A stretch of 25,252 nt of DNA, taken from JAJPJQ01 sp036522615 (GTDB taxonomy: Bacteria > Desulfobacterota > Binatia > UBA9968). The notes beneath the pieces are model-generated. The model had not been told where the DNA came from and searched no databases. It saw only the letters and a list, made by a program, of their open reading frames with translations. The first letter of the stretch is position 1. Each line of letters begins with the position of its first letter. Positions 1-7,091 of the stretch are shown here, in pieces. Made by a program: the position numbers and the translations under genes. The DNA is taken from assembly GCA_036522615.1 (NCBI GenBank), contig DATDFN010000157.1, positions 1-25,252 on the forward strand, read 5' to 3'.

Positions 1-182
1 AGGGTGTTCAAGATCGAGATGACGCGCCCGCCGTAGGACTGCGCGCCGGCGATGCGCCGGACGAGCTCGGCCGCCTCGGCGTCGTTCTCGTAGAAAATCG
101 AGCGCAGATTGCAGAAAAAAAGGACGCTTCGGTCCCAGAACGGAGGCAAATCTCCGGTGACGATCTGAACGCCGGGAGTCAT
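1..182 (-). CDS. Unknown protein, N-terminal part only (runs off the window start)
   Basis: A reading frame on the minus strand begins with ATG at 182-180 and stays open to the window edge, giving about 60 residues. The visible part starts MTPGVQIVTGDLP and contains DRSVLFFCNLRSIFYEND followed by a short helical stretch, so it looks like a soluble alpha/beta protein. I do not recognise the family. It lies 40 bases downstream of the LapA stop on the same strand and may be co-transcribed with it. There is no clear Shine-Dalgarno sequence ahead of the ATG, so the true start could be different. The protein is truncated by the window, not necessarily in the genome. Confidence 0.5.
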   Translation of the reverse strand, partial: MTPGVQIVTGDLPPFWDRSVLFFCNLRSIFYENDAEAAELVRRIAGAQSYGGRVISILNT

Positions 183-222
183 CGGTGCGCGCCGCGTCGG
201 GGAAAGAAGCCGCGCGCCCGCG

Positions 223-579
223 TTACGAGGAATGGGGCAGCGGCTCGCGGTAGTCGGCGTCGATCGGATCGCGCGTCCGGAGCCGCGCGTTCTCGACCTC
301 GAGGTCGCGCACGCGGTTTTCCAGCTCGGCGATCGCCTCGCGCGCGCGCCGCACTTCGGTATTCTTGCCGCGGATCGCGAGCGACGAGGAAACGGACCGT
401 GCGACGTAGAGGATCCACGCGACGAACAGGCCGATCAGCAGCGAGCCGATGACGACGAGATAGAGCGGAACCTCTTCGATGGCGTATTCCGCGATGCGTA
501 GCGTGACAGGAATCGTGTTCTGCGTCGCGAAATAACCGACGGCCGCGCCGAATACTACTGCGATGAGAAGTGCCAGCAT
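223..579 (-). CDS. lapA: LapA-like inner-membrane protein (DUF1049)
   Basis: The 118-residue protein has the LapA/DUF1049 plan: a first transmembrane helix at about residues 2-18, a short loop with the hallmark 'ATQNTIPVTLRI', a second helix at about 38-60, and a C-terminal coiled coil at about 75-103 (heptad-like, ending in VENARL). In Enterobacteria LapA works with LapB at the inner membrane in control of lipopolysaccharide synthesis. Many distant bacteria carry the domain without a proven role, so the LPS role here is inference. A strong ribosome site (GGAAGGAG) lies 7 bases before the ATG. No lapB-type gene is adjacent, although a TPR lipoprotein lies just upstream on the same strand. Confidence 0.8.
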   Translation of the reverse strand: MLALLIAVVFGAAVGYFATQNTIPVTLRIAEYAIEEVPLYLVVIGSLLIGLFVAWILYVARSVSSSLAIRGKNTEVRRAREAIAELENRVRDLEVENARLRTRDPIDADYREPLPHSS

Positions 580-788
580 GATTGACTCCTTCCGTTAGAG
601 CCAACGTTCTTCACAGCCATGGTAGAGCACGGGAGGAAAAAATCCAGGGACCGCCCGCAGTCCGTTAGTATGTTCAAGTACGCTATGAGAAGAAATAGGG
701 TAAATACCCGATGTCGCTATATTTTATTTTCAACGAAATCGGGAGGTTGCCGCGCCGCGGCTTCCCACCCCCTATCAGCCCACGCGCT
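580..788. other. 209-bp intergenic region upstream of lapA
   Basis: No convincing gene is seen here. The stretch is visibly AT-richer than its surroundings between about 660 and 740 and contains a perfect palindrome GGGTA-AA-TACCC at 698-709, which could be a small operator. The lapA promoter should lie here, but I see no well-spaced sigma70 pair. No T-run hairpin marks the end of the upstream TPR gene. Confidence 0.4.
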
Positions 789-1439
789 TTAGAAGCCGAT
801 GCCGACGCCGACGCCCGAGCCGCGGCGAAAACCATCGTCGTGGAGTCGGCGCTCATACTGCTCGTTACGCCGCGCGATCTCGACTTCCTGCTCGATTTTC
901 TTGCCGAGCCATTCGCCGTTCGCGATGAGCTGTTGCCAGTCGAAGGCTTTCTTGTCGATCGCGTCGAGATCCTTTTCGATTTGAATGCGAATCTCGCGGT
1001 TCGGGTCCCAATAGACGCCGAAGCGCGTGTTGAAGGTGAGATAATCGAGCCAGTCGTGAAATCCGCGCATGCCGGTCACGAGCTCCTTCAAACCCGCGGC
1101 GCGCTCGCCGCTCCGCGCGAGCGTGAGCCCGAGGTAGATATGCGCTACGTAATCGTCCTTTTTGATCGAAAGCGCGCGCTCGAGCGAGCGCCGCGCTTCG
1201 GGAAGCTTGCCGGTCGCGTACTGCGTCCGGCCGACGTAGGTCCATATCCCTTCGGTGAACGGTCCCGATGCGTAGTAGTACTGCGGGTCCTTCTCCGCCG
1301 TCTGCTGGAAGCGGGCAAGCGCTTCTTCGTAATTGTCGGCGAGCAGCGCCTGCCGCGCGTTCTGCACTTCCGTGGCGGCTTGACACCCCGCGCAGGCGAA
1401 GAATATTACCAGAGGGAGCAAGGGCCGGAACGGTCTCAT
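789..1439 (-). CDS. TPR-repeat lipoprotein
   Basis: The 216-residue protein starts with a basic-hydrophobic signal sequence (MRPFRPLLPLVIFFACAGC) whose lipobox-like CAGC places the lipidated cysteine at residue 19; the cysteine at the -3 position is not ideal. After it come two or three tetratricopeptide-like helical pairs at about residues 25-120, including NYEEALARFQQ and PEARRSLERALSIKKDDYVAH. The C-terminal part is helical and charged and ends in a glycine-rich tail (GSGVGVGIGF). TPR lipoproteins usually scaffold envelope complexes, but no specific partner is evident. No Shine-Dalgarno sequence precedes the ATG, and a putative -10 box lies only 10 bases upstream, so the message may be leaderless. 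The function is unknown. Confidence 0.75.
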   Translation of the reverse strand: MRPFRPLLPLVIFFACAGCQAATEVQNARQALLADNYEEALARFQQTAEKDPQYYYASGPFTEGIWTYVGRTQYATGKLPEARRSLERALSIKKDDYVAHIYLGLTLARSGERAAGLKELVTGMRGFHDWLDYLTFNTRFGVYWDPNREIRIQIEKDLDAIDKKAFDWQQLIANGEWLGKKIEQEVEIARRNEQYERRLHDDGFRRGSGVGVGIGF

Positions 1440-1449
1440 TGCATCATTA

Positions 1450-1477
1450 GCAATAGTACACGCGCAGGCGAAGTCAA
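1450..1477 (-). promoter_or_regulatory. Putative sigma70 promoter for the TPR lipoprotein gene
   Basis: Read on the minus strand, a -35 box TTGACT (1477-1472) is followed after 16 bases by TATTGC (1455-1450). Transcription would start only about 3-4 bases before the ATG at 1439, giving an almost leaderless mRNA, consistent with the absence of a ribosome site. The -10 match is weak. Confidence 0.35.
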
Positions 1478-1492
1478 TTACCTATCCCGCCG

Positions 1493-2272
1493 TCACGCGC
1501 GGCTCGCCGCGAGCTTCTCGCCGTAGCGCTCGCTCAAGTCGTTCAGCACGCTCAGTGCTAATTTTGTCCGCGCGCGCATGATCCAGATCCACGCTTCGAC
1601 GAACATGACGAAGAAAAAGATCGCGCCCTGCGCGTAGGCCGGAGGCAAGTCAGCGAAGAAGACGAGGGCGTCGAGCCCGAGCACGAGCGCGCCGCCGACG
1701 GCGAAACGCCACCACTGCCACCCGCCGTCGACGTAGCGCTCGACCACGCGGACTCTCTCCATGTCGATGTACTCGCCGGCCTTGCCGTACTTCACATACG
1801 ATTGGCGGATCGCGGCTTTCAGCGCGCGCACCATGTAGCGCCAGGCGGCGACGTTCCCCGCCCAGAAGACCGTGAGCGCCAGCGCGAAGCCGCGATAGCT
1901 GTCGCTCACGATGCAGAGCACGGCGAAGCCGACGGCGATGCCGAGAATGACGCCGGCGTCCTTCTTGGCGAGCCGCCCTCCGTGCGGAGCGGCGAGGTAG
2001 ACGTCCGCCTGCATCTCGGTGTCGGAATCTGCGCCGAGCACCCACGAGAAGAAATAGATCACGAGCGCCGTTTTCCAGAGGACGGTCGAGAGGTCGGGGT
2101 TCGCGATCGCGTGCGCCACCGCCTCGGGCAGCCGTTCGATGCCCTCCTGGTGGATCAGCTCCCGGATCTCGAGCCCGCCCACGATCACCGGCAGCGAATA
2201 TTCGATGATTTTTACCAACGTGTGCGTGCCGTGGGCGAATGTTTTCACCTCGTCATGCTTTGCGCGACTCAT
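1493..2272 (-). CDS. Multi-pass membrane protein of unknown function
   Basis: The 259-residue protein has a hydrophilic N-terminus and about five hydrophobic segments, roughly residues 68-82, 105-125, 128-150, 188-206 and 212-232. A cytosolic-looking loop between the third and fourth segments contains YGKAGEYIDMERVRVVERYVD. The C-terminus is charged (LNDLSERYGEKLAASRA). I do not recognise the family. A strong ribosome site (GGAGGAG) sits 3-9 bases before the ATG, and a good sigma70 promoter precedes it. It is divergent from the ECF sigma gene at 2472, but nothing in its sequence ties it to that regulon. The TPR lipoprotein gene follows 53 bases downstream on the same strand. Confidence 0.75.
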   Translation of the reverse strand: MSRAKHDEVKTFAHGTHTLVKIIEYSLPVIVGGLEIRELIHQEGIERLPEAVAHAIANPDLSTVLWKTALVIYFFSWVLGADSDTEMQADVYLAAPHGGRLAKKDAGVILGIAVGFAVLCIVSDSYRGFALALTVFWAGNVAAWRYMVRALKAAIRQSYVKYGKAGEYIDMERVRVVERYVDGGWQWWRFAVGGALVLGLDALVFFADLPPAYAQGAIFFFVMFVEAWIWIMRARTKLALSVLNDLSERYGEKLAASRA

Positions 2273-2301
2273 GCGCTCCTCCGGTGGCGGTCGATGGCCG
2301 C

Positions 2302-2330
2302 ACTATCCGCGCCTAATATAAGGCTGTCAA
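2302..2330 (-). promoter_or_regulatory. Sigma70-type promoter for the membrane protein gene
   Basis: On the minus strand a perfect -35 box TTGACA (2330-2325) is separated by 17 bases from GATAGT (2307-2302), a 4/6 match to the -10 consensus. It leaves a roughly 25-base leader that contains the strong ribosome site of the gene starting at 2272. Confidence 0.55.
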
Positions 2331-2471
2331 GCGCGCGTAGACTTTTGGCGTCCCGGTCGTATCAACGTTTGAAAGCAGACCGCGACCGCCCGACCGATCC
2401 TGTCGGGGGCCGCAGGAATCGTGTATGATTCACAAGCATTATTCACATGAACGCGAGGAATGCGCGAAGCG

Positions 2472-3020
2472 ATGGTGGTGGACTGGGCTGAAAAGGACGA
2501 CGGCGATCTGCTCGCCCTCATTCAGACCGGCAGCGACCACGCGTTCGGCGTTCTCGTGCGGCGGCACACCGAGCGCTTCTACCGGCTGGCGTACCGCTAC
2601 GTTCAGAACCGCGAGGCGGCCGAGGACATCGTGCAGGACGCGTTCTTGAAATTATGGGAGGAACCGGGGCGCTGGCGACCGGACCGCCACAGCAAGTTTA
2701 CGACCTGGTTCTACACAATCGTCGTCAACCTCTGCCTCGACTGGCGGAAGAAAAAGCGCCCGGTACAAATTCCCGAGGAAATGCCGCTGGTCGACGAGGG
2801 TTTGCGGCCCGAGGAGGCCGCGGCGCGCGCGGAGGAGCAGCGCCGGCTAGAGGCGGAGATCGCGGCGCTGCCCGAGCGGCAGCGCGAAGCGCTGAACCTG
2901 TGCTTCGCCGAAGGCCTCAGCAATCAGGAGGCCGCCGACATTATGCGAGTCAATCTGAAGGCGCTCCAGTCGCTCTTGATGCGCGCCAAAACGACGCTCC
3001 GGGAGCGGCTGAGCGAGTGA
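2472..3020 (+). CDS. ECF-family RNA polymerase sigma factor
   Basis: This is a 182-residue sigma70 factor containing only regions 2 and 4, the ECF plan. Region 2 spans about residues 10-85 (core AAEDIVQDAFLKLWEEPG, then FTTWFYTIVVNLCLDWRKKKR for -10 recognition). A linker rich in Glu and Ala follows, and region 4 spans about 125-178 (LPERQREALNLCFAEGLSNQ, HTH reaching LLMRAKTTLRERL). I chose ATG 2472 because GAGGA at 2455-2459 then lies 12 bases upstream; the in-frame ATG at 2460 abuts that same motif and would have no usable ribosome site. It is followed by an anti-sigma candidate and a periplasmic sensor in one tight operon, so it is probably held inactive at the membrane until an envelope signal arrives. 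Its targets may include the downstream efflux genes (inference). Confidence 0.93.
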   Translation: MVVDWAEKDDGDLLALIQTGSDHAFGVLVRRHTERFYRLAYRYVQNREAAEDIVQDAFLKLWEEPGRWRPDRHSKFTTWFYTIVVNLCLDWRKKKRPVQIPEEMPLVDEGLRPEEAAARAEEQRRLEAEIAALPERQREALNLCFAEGLSNQEAADIMRVNLKALQSLLMRAKTTLRERLSE

Positions 3021-3027
3021 GGTGTTT

Positions 3028-3342
3028 ATGAGCGAGATGAGCGACGAGAAGCTCGAACAGATGCTGCGGGAGCGGCGCGTCGCGCCGCCGAGCGCGGATC
3101 TCGCCGAGCGCATTATTTTGAAGGCGCAGGTGATTCCGCAGTCCCAGGCGCTGTCGCTCGGACAATCGATCCGGCGGCTCTTCGCCGATTTCCAGCTGCC
3201 CAAGCCGTCCTACGTGCTCGCCGGCACGCTGATTATCGGCTTCGTGCTCGGCTTCAGCGATCCTTTCGATAAGGTTCCAACCGACCGCGGCGGGTCGACC
3301 AGCGCTCAGGCGTTTTTATACGTCGAGGAGGATACTTTATGA
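3028..3342 (+). CDS. Short single-pass membrane protein, probable anti-sigma factor
   Basis: The 104-residue protein has a helical N-terminal cytoplasmic part (about 1-58, with RRVAPPSADLAERIILKAQ, a pattern common in ECF-linked anti-sigma proteins), one transmembrane helix at about 61-77 (SYVLAGTLIIGFVLGF) and a short periplasmic tail. The size and topology match CnrY-type anti-sigma factors, which bind the sigma factor through a short cytoplasmic helix. There is no zinc-binding HxxxCxxC motif. The gene starts 7 bases after the sigma stop; GAGG overlapping that stop is the ribosome site, so ATG 3028 is favoured over the GTG at 3022. Its TGA overlaps the ATG of the next gene (ATGA, 3339-3342), implying coupled translation. 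The assignment rests on position and topology. Confidence 0.7.
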   Translation: MSEMSDEKLEQMLRERRVAPPSADLAERIILKAQVIPQSQALSLGQSIRRLFADFQLPKPSYVLAGTLIIGFVLGFSDPFDKVPTDRGGSTSAQAFLYVEEDTL

Positions 3343-3773
3343 ACCGGAGCCTCAAAGTCATCTTTCTCGTCTCGCTCATCGCCAACGTTCTGCTCTTAGG
3401 CATCGTTTTGGGCGCCGCGCCGCGCCGTTTGGAAGAGCGGCCGTCGTTCCGCGACCGCGTCAAGGCGGACATCGAAAAGCTGCCCGAGCCGGCGCGGACG
3501 AAGATGCGGGAAAACATGGAACAGACCCGCAAGGGCGACGAGCCGACATTCGCCGAAATCCGCCAGGCCCGGGAGGAGACGCTTAAAATCATCGTCGCCG
3601 AGCCCTTCGACGAGGCCGCCTACGACCGCCAGGTGGACAGGATTTCCGAGCTGCGCCGCGGCATGTTTCAGCACATGTCGGATAACATCAAAGCGATCGT
3701 GAAGACCCTACCTCCCGAGCAGCGCAAAGCGGTCGCCGATCTCTTCAGACGTCCGCCGCCGGGAGCAGACTAA
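3339..3773 (+). CDS. CnrX/ZraP-like periplasmic sensor (heavy-metal resistance fold)
   Basis: The 144-residue protein has an N-terminal membrane anchor or uncleaved signal (about residues 5-25) followed by an all-helical periplasmic domain. It carries two related motifs, LPEPARTKMRENM at 48-60 and LPPEQRKAVADLF at 124-136, typical of the Spy/CpxP/ZraP/CnrX group (Metal_resist, PF13801). In CnrX-type systems this domain restrains the anti-sigma factor until metal binds. Here the only histidine is H112 (in FQHMSDN) and there is no cysteine, so the multi-His metal site of CnrX is not preserved; the trigger could be a different metal, a denaturing agent or a pump substrate. It is translationally coupled to the anti-sigma gene and ends 26 bases before a strong terminator. 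Confidence 0.8.
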   Translation: MNRSLKVIFLVSLIANVLLLGIVLGAAPRRLEERPSFRDRVKADIEKLPEPARTKMRENMEQTRKGDEPTFAEIRQAREETLKIIVAEPFDEAAYDRQVDRISELRRGMFQHMSDNIKAIVKTLPPEQRKAVADLFRRPPPGAD

Positions 3774-3799
3774 AGCCTATTTGAGATAGCGCCTGTAAG

Positions 3800-3825
3800 G
3801 CGCCGGAATTCCGGCGCTTTTTTTT
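3800..3825 (+). terminator. Strong intrinsic terminator after the sigma/anti-sigma/sensor operon
   Basis: A perfect 7-bp GC stem, GCGCCGG (3800-3806) and CCGGCGC (3811-3817) around an AATT loop, is followed by eight T residues (3818-3825). An upstream segment GCGCC (3789-3793) can pair with GGCGC at 3799-3803 and would compete with the terminator stem, so conditional read-through into macA is possible. Confidence 0.88.
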
Positions 3826-3872
3826 GCCCATTGACGACGGAGACTTCACGGTCGCCGATCGTATAAAAGGGC

Positions 3873-5105
3873 ATGAGAACACCACTCCAGCATCCCTACA
3901 TCGCCGAAGTAAAAAAACACCGGATTTTGATCGGTCTGGCCGCGCTGCTGATTATCTTCGCGGGCGGATGGTACTGGTACGGACGCTCAGTGCAAAGCTC
4001 CGGCCGCGAGAGACTCCATCCCGTTGCGGTGATGCACGGAACGGTCGAAGACGTCGTCACGGCGCAAGGCAAGCTCGAGCCGAATCAATACGTCGATGTC
4101 GGGACACAGGTTTCCGGCCAGCTTAAGAAAATTTACGTACAGATCGGCGACACCGTGCAGAAAGGGCAGCTCGTCGCCGAGATCGATCCGCGCGTCTATC
4201 AGTCGCAGGTCGAAGCGACCGAAGCGCACATCGGAAGCCTCAAAGCGCAGCTCGGGCAGCAGAAAGCCGCCGCCGTGCTCGCGCAGCAGAATTTAACCCG
4301 CAACCAGAACTTGATCAAAGCCGACGCCGTGAGCCGCCAGGCGCTCGAAGAAACGCAATCGCAGGCGGCGGTGGCCGAGGCGCAGGTGCAGTCGATCACA
4401 GCGCAGATCAAGGAGAGTGAATCGAATTTGAAAGGCATCGAGACCAACCTCGGCTTCACCAAAATTTATGCGCCGATGTCGGGCACCGTGACGACGATGC
4501 CCGCGCGCGAAGGCCAGACGCTCAACGCGAACCAGACCGCGCCGGTCGTTTTGCAGGTCGCGAACCTCGACCTCATGACCGTGCGCGCGCAGGTCGCGGA
4601 AGCCGACGTGCCGCGGCTGAAAGAAGGAATGCCCGCCTATTTCACGACTCTCGGCAACAGCGAGCGGCGGTGGCAAGGCAAGGTCCGGCAGATCCAGCCC
4701 GCCCCGGAAGTCGTCAACGATGTGGTGCTCTACGACGTGCTGATCGATGTGAAAAACGAAGGGCGTTTCCTCATGACCGGCAGCACAACGCAGGTCTTTT
4801 TCATCCTCGGCAAAGCCGACAACGCGACGATCATCCCGGCTGAGGCGCTGACGCGCCGCCTGGCCGATCAGGATAATGACCAGGGCAAGGCCTACCGGGT
4901 AATCGTCGCGAACGGCGACGGCGGCTCTGGCGAGCAGCGGATTATTCACGTCGGTCTCGTCACCCGCGCGCAGGCGCAGGTAACCGACGGGCTTAAGCCC
5001 GGCGAGCGCATCCTGCTGCCGCGCCAGGAAGGAACGGCGCCGGCTACGCAGCAACAGCAGCAGAATCAGCGGCGGCCGGGCTTCACGCGGGGACCGCAGC
5101 TATGA
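3873..5105 (+). CDS. macA: MacA-like periplasmic adaptor subunit (HlyD/RND MFP family)
   Basis: The 410-residue membrane fusion protein would join the inner-membrane ABC transporter to the outer-membrane channel. A membrane anchor lies at about residues 18-36. Next come the lipoyl half-motif (VSGQLKKIYVQIGDTVQKGQ), a long alpha-helical hairpin at about 110-195 rich in Gln, Ala and Glu, the second lipoyl half (KIYAPMSGTVTTMPAREGQ), and beta-barrel and membrane-proximal domains. The C-terminus is a Gln-rich tail (TQQQQQNQRRPG). The TGA overlaps the ATG of macB (5102-5105), as usual for coupled transporter genes. A TATAAA box lies only 5 bases before the ATG and the ribosome site is poor, so how it is transcribed and translated is unclear. 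A terminator separates it from the upstream regulatory trio. Confidence 0.92.
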   Translation: MRTPLQHPYIAEVKKHRILIGLAALLIIFAGGWYWYGRSVQSSGRERLHPVAVMHGTVEDVVTAQGKLEPNQYVDVGTQVSGQLKKIYVQIGDTVQKGQLVAEIDPRVYQSQVEATEAHIGSLKAQLGQQKAAAVLAQQNLTRNQNLIKADAVSRQALEETQSQAAVAEAQVQSITAQIKESESNLKGIETNLGFTKIYAPMSGTVTTMPAREGQTLNANQTAPVVLQVANLDLMTVRAQVAEADVPRLKEGMPAYFTTLGNSERRWQGKVRQIQPAPEVVNDVVLYDVLIDVKNEGRFLMTGSTTQVFFILGKADNATIIPAEALTRRLADQDNDQGKAYRVIVANGDGGSGEQRIIHVGLVTRAQAQVTDGLKPGERILLPRQEGTAPATQQQQQNQRRPGFTRGPQL

Positions 5106-7087
5106 CGACGGACGAAATCATCCTCGAGCCGAAGACCGCGGTTATGGCCACGAGCGAAATCATCCTCGAGCTGCGCGACGTCCATAAAGACTACGCCACC
5201 GGCGACACGGTCGTCCGCGCGCTCGACGGCGTATCGCTGACGGTCCGGCGCGGCGAGTTCGTCGCGATCATGGGACAGTCGGGCTCGGGAAAATCGACGC
5301 TGATGAACATTATCGGCTGCCTCGACCGCCCGACCTCGGGCAGCTACACCGTGCTCGGCGAGGAGGCGTCGCGTCTCTCGCCGGACGAATTGGCGGCGCT
5401 CAGGCGCGAGACTTTCGGCTTCGTTTTCCAGCGCTACAATCTTCTCGCCACAGCAACCGCCGGCGAGAACGTCGAGATTCCGTCGGTGTACGCCGGATTG
5501 CCGAAGCACAAACGCTCGGCGCACGCCCGCGGCCTGCTCGAGCGGCTCGGACTCGGCGATCGCACAGGTCACCGGCCGGCCGAGCTCTCCGGCGGACAGC
5601 AGCAGCGCGTCGCGATCGCGCGCGCGCTCGTCAACGATCCCCCCGTCATTCTCGCGGACGAGCCGACGGGCGCGCTCGACAGCAAGAGCGGCGAAGAAGT
5701 CCTCGCGCTTCTCAAAAAACTACACACTGAGGGCAGGACCATCATCCTGATCACCCACGCCGAAAACGTCGCGCGCCACGCGAGCCGCATCGTCCAGATC
5801 CAGGACGGAAAGATCCTTTCCGACAGCGGCGCGCCTGAGGGTGTCCGGGACTCTTTGTCGGCCGAGCGGCGCGACTACAGCGGCGGCGCTCCGCTTATTG
5901 CGAGTCTCAACGAGGCGCTCGTGACCGCGTGGCGCTCGCTGCAGGTAAACCTTTTCCGCACCGTGCTGACGCTGCTCGGCATCATCATCGGCGTCGCGGC
6001 GGTCGTTGCGATGCTAGCTGTCGGCGAAGGAAGCCGGCAGAAAGTGCTCGACCGGATCAGCTCCTTCGGCACGAATCTGATCCTCATCCGCCCCGGCGCC
6101 GCCGGCATCCGCAACGCCGGCGATATCGTCACGCTCGTGCCCGACGACGCCTCCGCGATCAAGGCTATTCCCAACGTCGAGACCGCGCTCCCCGAGCGCA
6201 GCGGGCGCATCACGGCGCGCTACGGCAACGTGGATTACCAGACGACGGTCCAGGGCACCGGCGAGGATTTTCCTTCCGCGCGCGATTGGCCCGTCGCCGA
6301 GGGGCAATTCTTCAACACCGACGATTTGAAGCAGTACGCGCCGGTCGTCGTGCTCGGCAAAACCGTGGCGAAGACTCTCTTTGCCGACGGCCGCAGCCCC
6401 ATCGGGAAATATGTCCTGGTGAAGAACGTGCCGTTTCTCGTGATCGGCGTTATGACCGAAAAAGGCGCGGCGCCCAACGGCAACGACCAGGACGACGTTA
6501 TCTTCACGCCGATCACGACCGGCCTCGTGCGGCTTTTCGGCAAGAGCTATTTGAGCAGCATCACGATCAAGGTCATCGATGCGAGCAAGATCGACGCGAC
6601 GCAGGACCAGGTCGAGACGCTCCTCAAGGGGCGTCACCGGACAGAGGACTTCAGCGTCCGCAACATGGCGTCGATCCTCCAGGCGGCGATGGAGACCCAG
6701 GATACCTTCACGCTGCTGCTCGGAACGGTCGCGGCGATCTCGCTGCTGGTCGGCGGCATCGGCGTGATGAATATCATGCTCGTCAGCGTCGTCGAGCGCA
6801 CACGCGAAATCGGCATCCGCATGGCGACCGGCGCGCGCATGCGCGACATCCTGCTTCAATTCAACATCGAGGCGGCGGTCGTATGCGCCGCGGGCGGCGT
6901 GCTCGGGATTCTATTGGGCGTCGGCGCGGGATTCGCGCTCCGCTACAGCGGGATGACAGTCATTTTCTCCCCCACCCCCGCGTTGCTGGCGTTCGCCTGT
7001 GCGTCGGCGACCGGGCTCATTTTCGGCTATTTGCCGGCGCGCAAGGCCGCGCGCCTCGATCCGGTCGTAGCTTTGGCTTCGGAGTAA
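5102..7087 (+). CDS. macB: MacB-like ABC transporter, fused ATPase and FtsX-type permease
   Basis: The 661-residue protein is of normal MacB length. The ATPase domain occupies about residues 18-240: Walker A GQSGSGKST (58-66), Q-loop FQ at 110-111, signature LSGGQQQR (163-170) and Walker B VILADEP (183-189). A permease follows with one helix near 285-305, a large periplasmic domain, and three C-terminal helices including the FtsX core. MacB is a mechanotransmission pump that drives export of macrolides, peptides or virulence factors from the periplasm through TolC. The first 14 codons look like a duplication of the next 14: a perfect 17-bp repeat lies at 5113-5129 and 5155-5171, so ATG 5144 is an alternative start. 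It overlaps macA by 4 bases, and tolC follows after 4 bases. Confidence 0.95.
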   Translation: MTTDEIILEPKTAVMATSEIILELRDVHKDYATGDTVVRALDGVSLTVRRGEFVAIMGQSGSGKSTLMNIIGCLDRPTSGSYTVLGEEASRLSPDELAALRRETFGFVFQRYNLLATATAGENVEIPSVYAGLPKHKRSAHARGLLERLGLGDRTGHRPAELSGGQQQRVAIARALVNDPPVILADEPTGALDSKSGEEVLALLKKLHTEGRTIILITHAENVARHASRIVQIQDGKILSDSGAPEGVRDSLSAERRDYSGGAPLIASLNEALVTAWRSLQVNLFRTVLTLLGIIIGVAAVVAMLAVGEGSRQKVLDRISSFGTNLILIRPGAAGIRNAGDIVTLVPDDASAIKAIPNVETALPERSGRITARYGNVDYQTTVQGTGEDFPSARDWPVAEGQFFNTDDLKQYAPVVVLGKTVAKTLFADGRSPIGKYVLVKNVPFLVIGVMTEKGAAPNGNDQDDVIFTPITTGLVRLFGKSYLSSITIKVIDASKIDATQDQVETLLKGRHRTEDFSVRNMASILQAAMETQDTFTLLLGTVAAISLLVGGIGVMNIMLVSVVERTREIGIRMATGARMRDILLQFNIEAAVVCAAGGVLGILLGVGAGFALRYSGMTVIFSPTPALLAFACASATGLIFGYLPARKAARLDPVVALASE

Positions 7088-7091
7088 ACCT

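Noticed and set aside
2400..2429. Sigma70 promoter for the ECF sigma gene (CTGTCG, 18 bases, TATGAT)
   Set aside because: The TATGAT at 2424-2429 is attractive, but the -35 is only a 3/6 match. An autoregulated ECF promoter could lie in the same 200-bp divergent region and could not be identified by eye.
3831..3867. Sigma70 promoter TTGACG ... TATAAA for macA
   Set aside because: The spacing is 25 bases, far outside the usable range. The TATAAA box alone is kept as an observation under possible leaderless genes.
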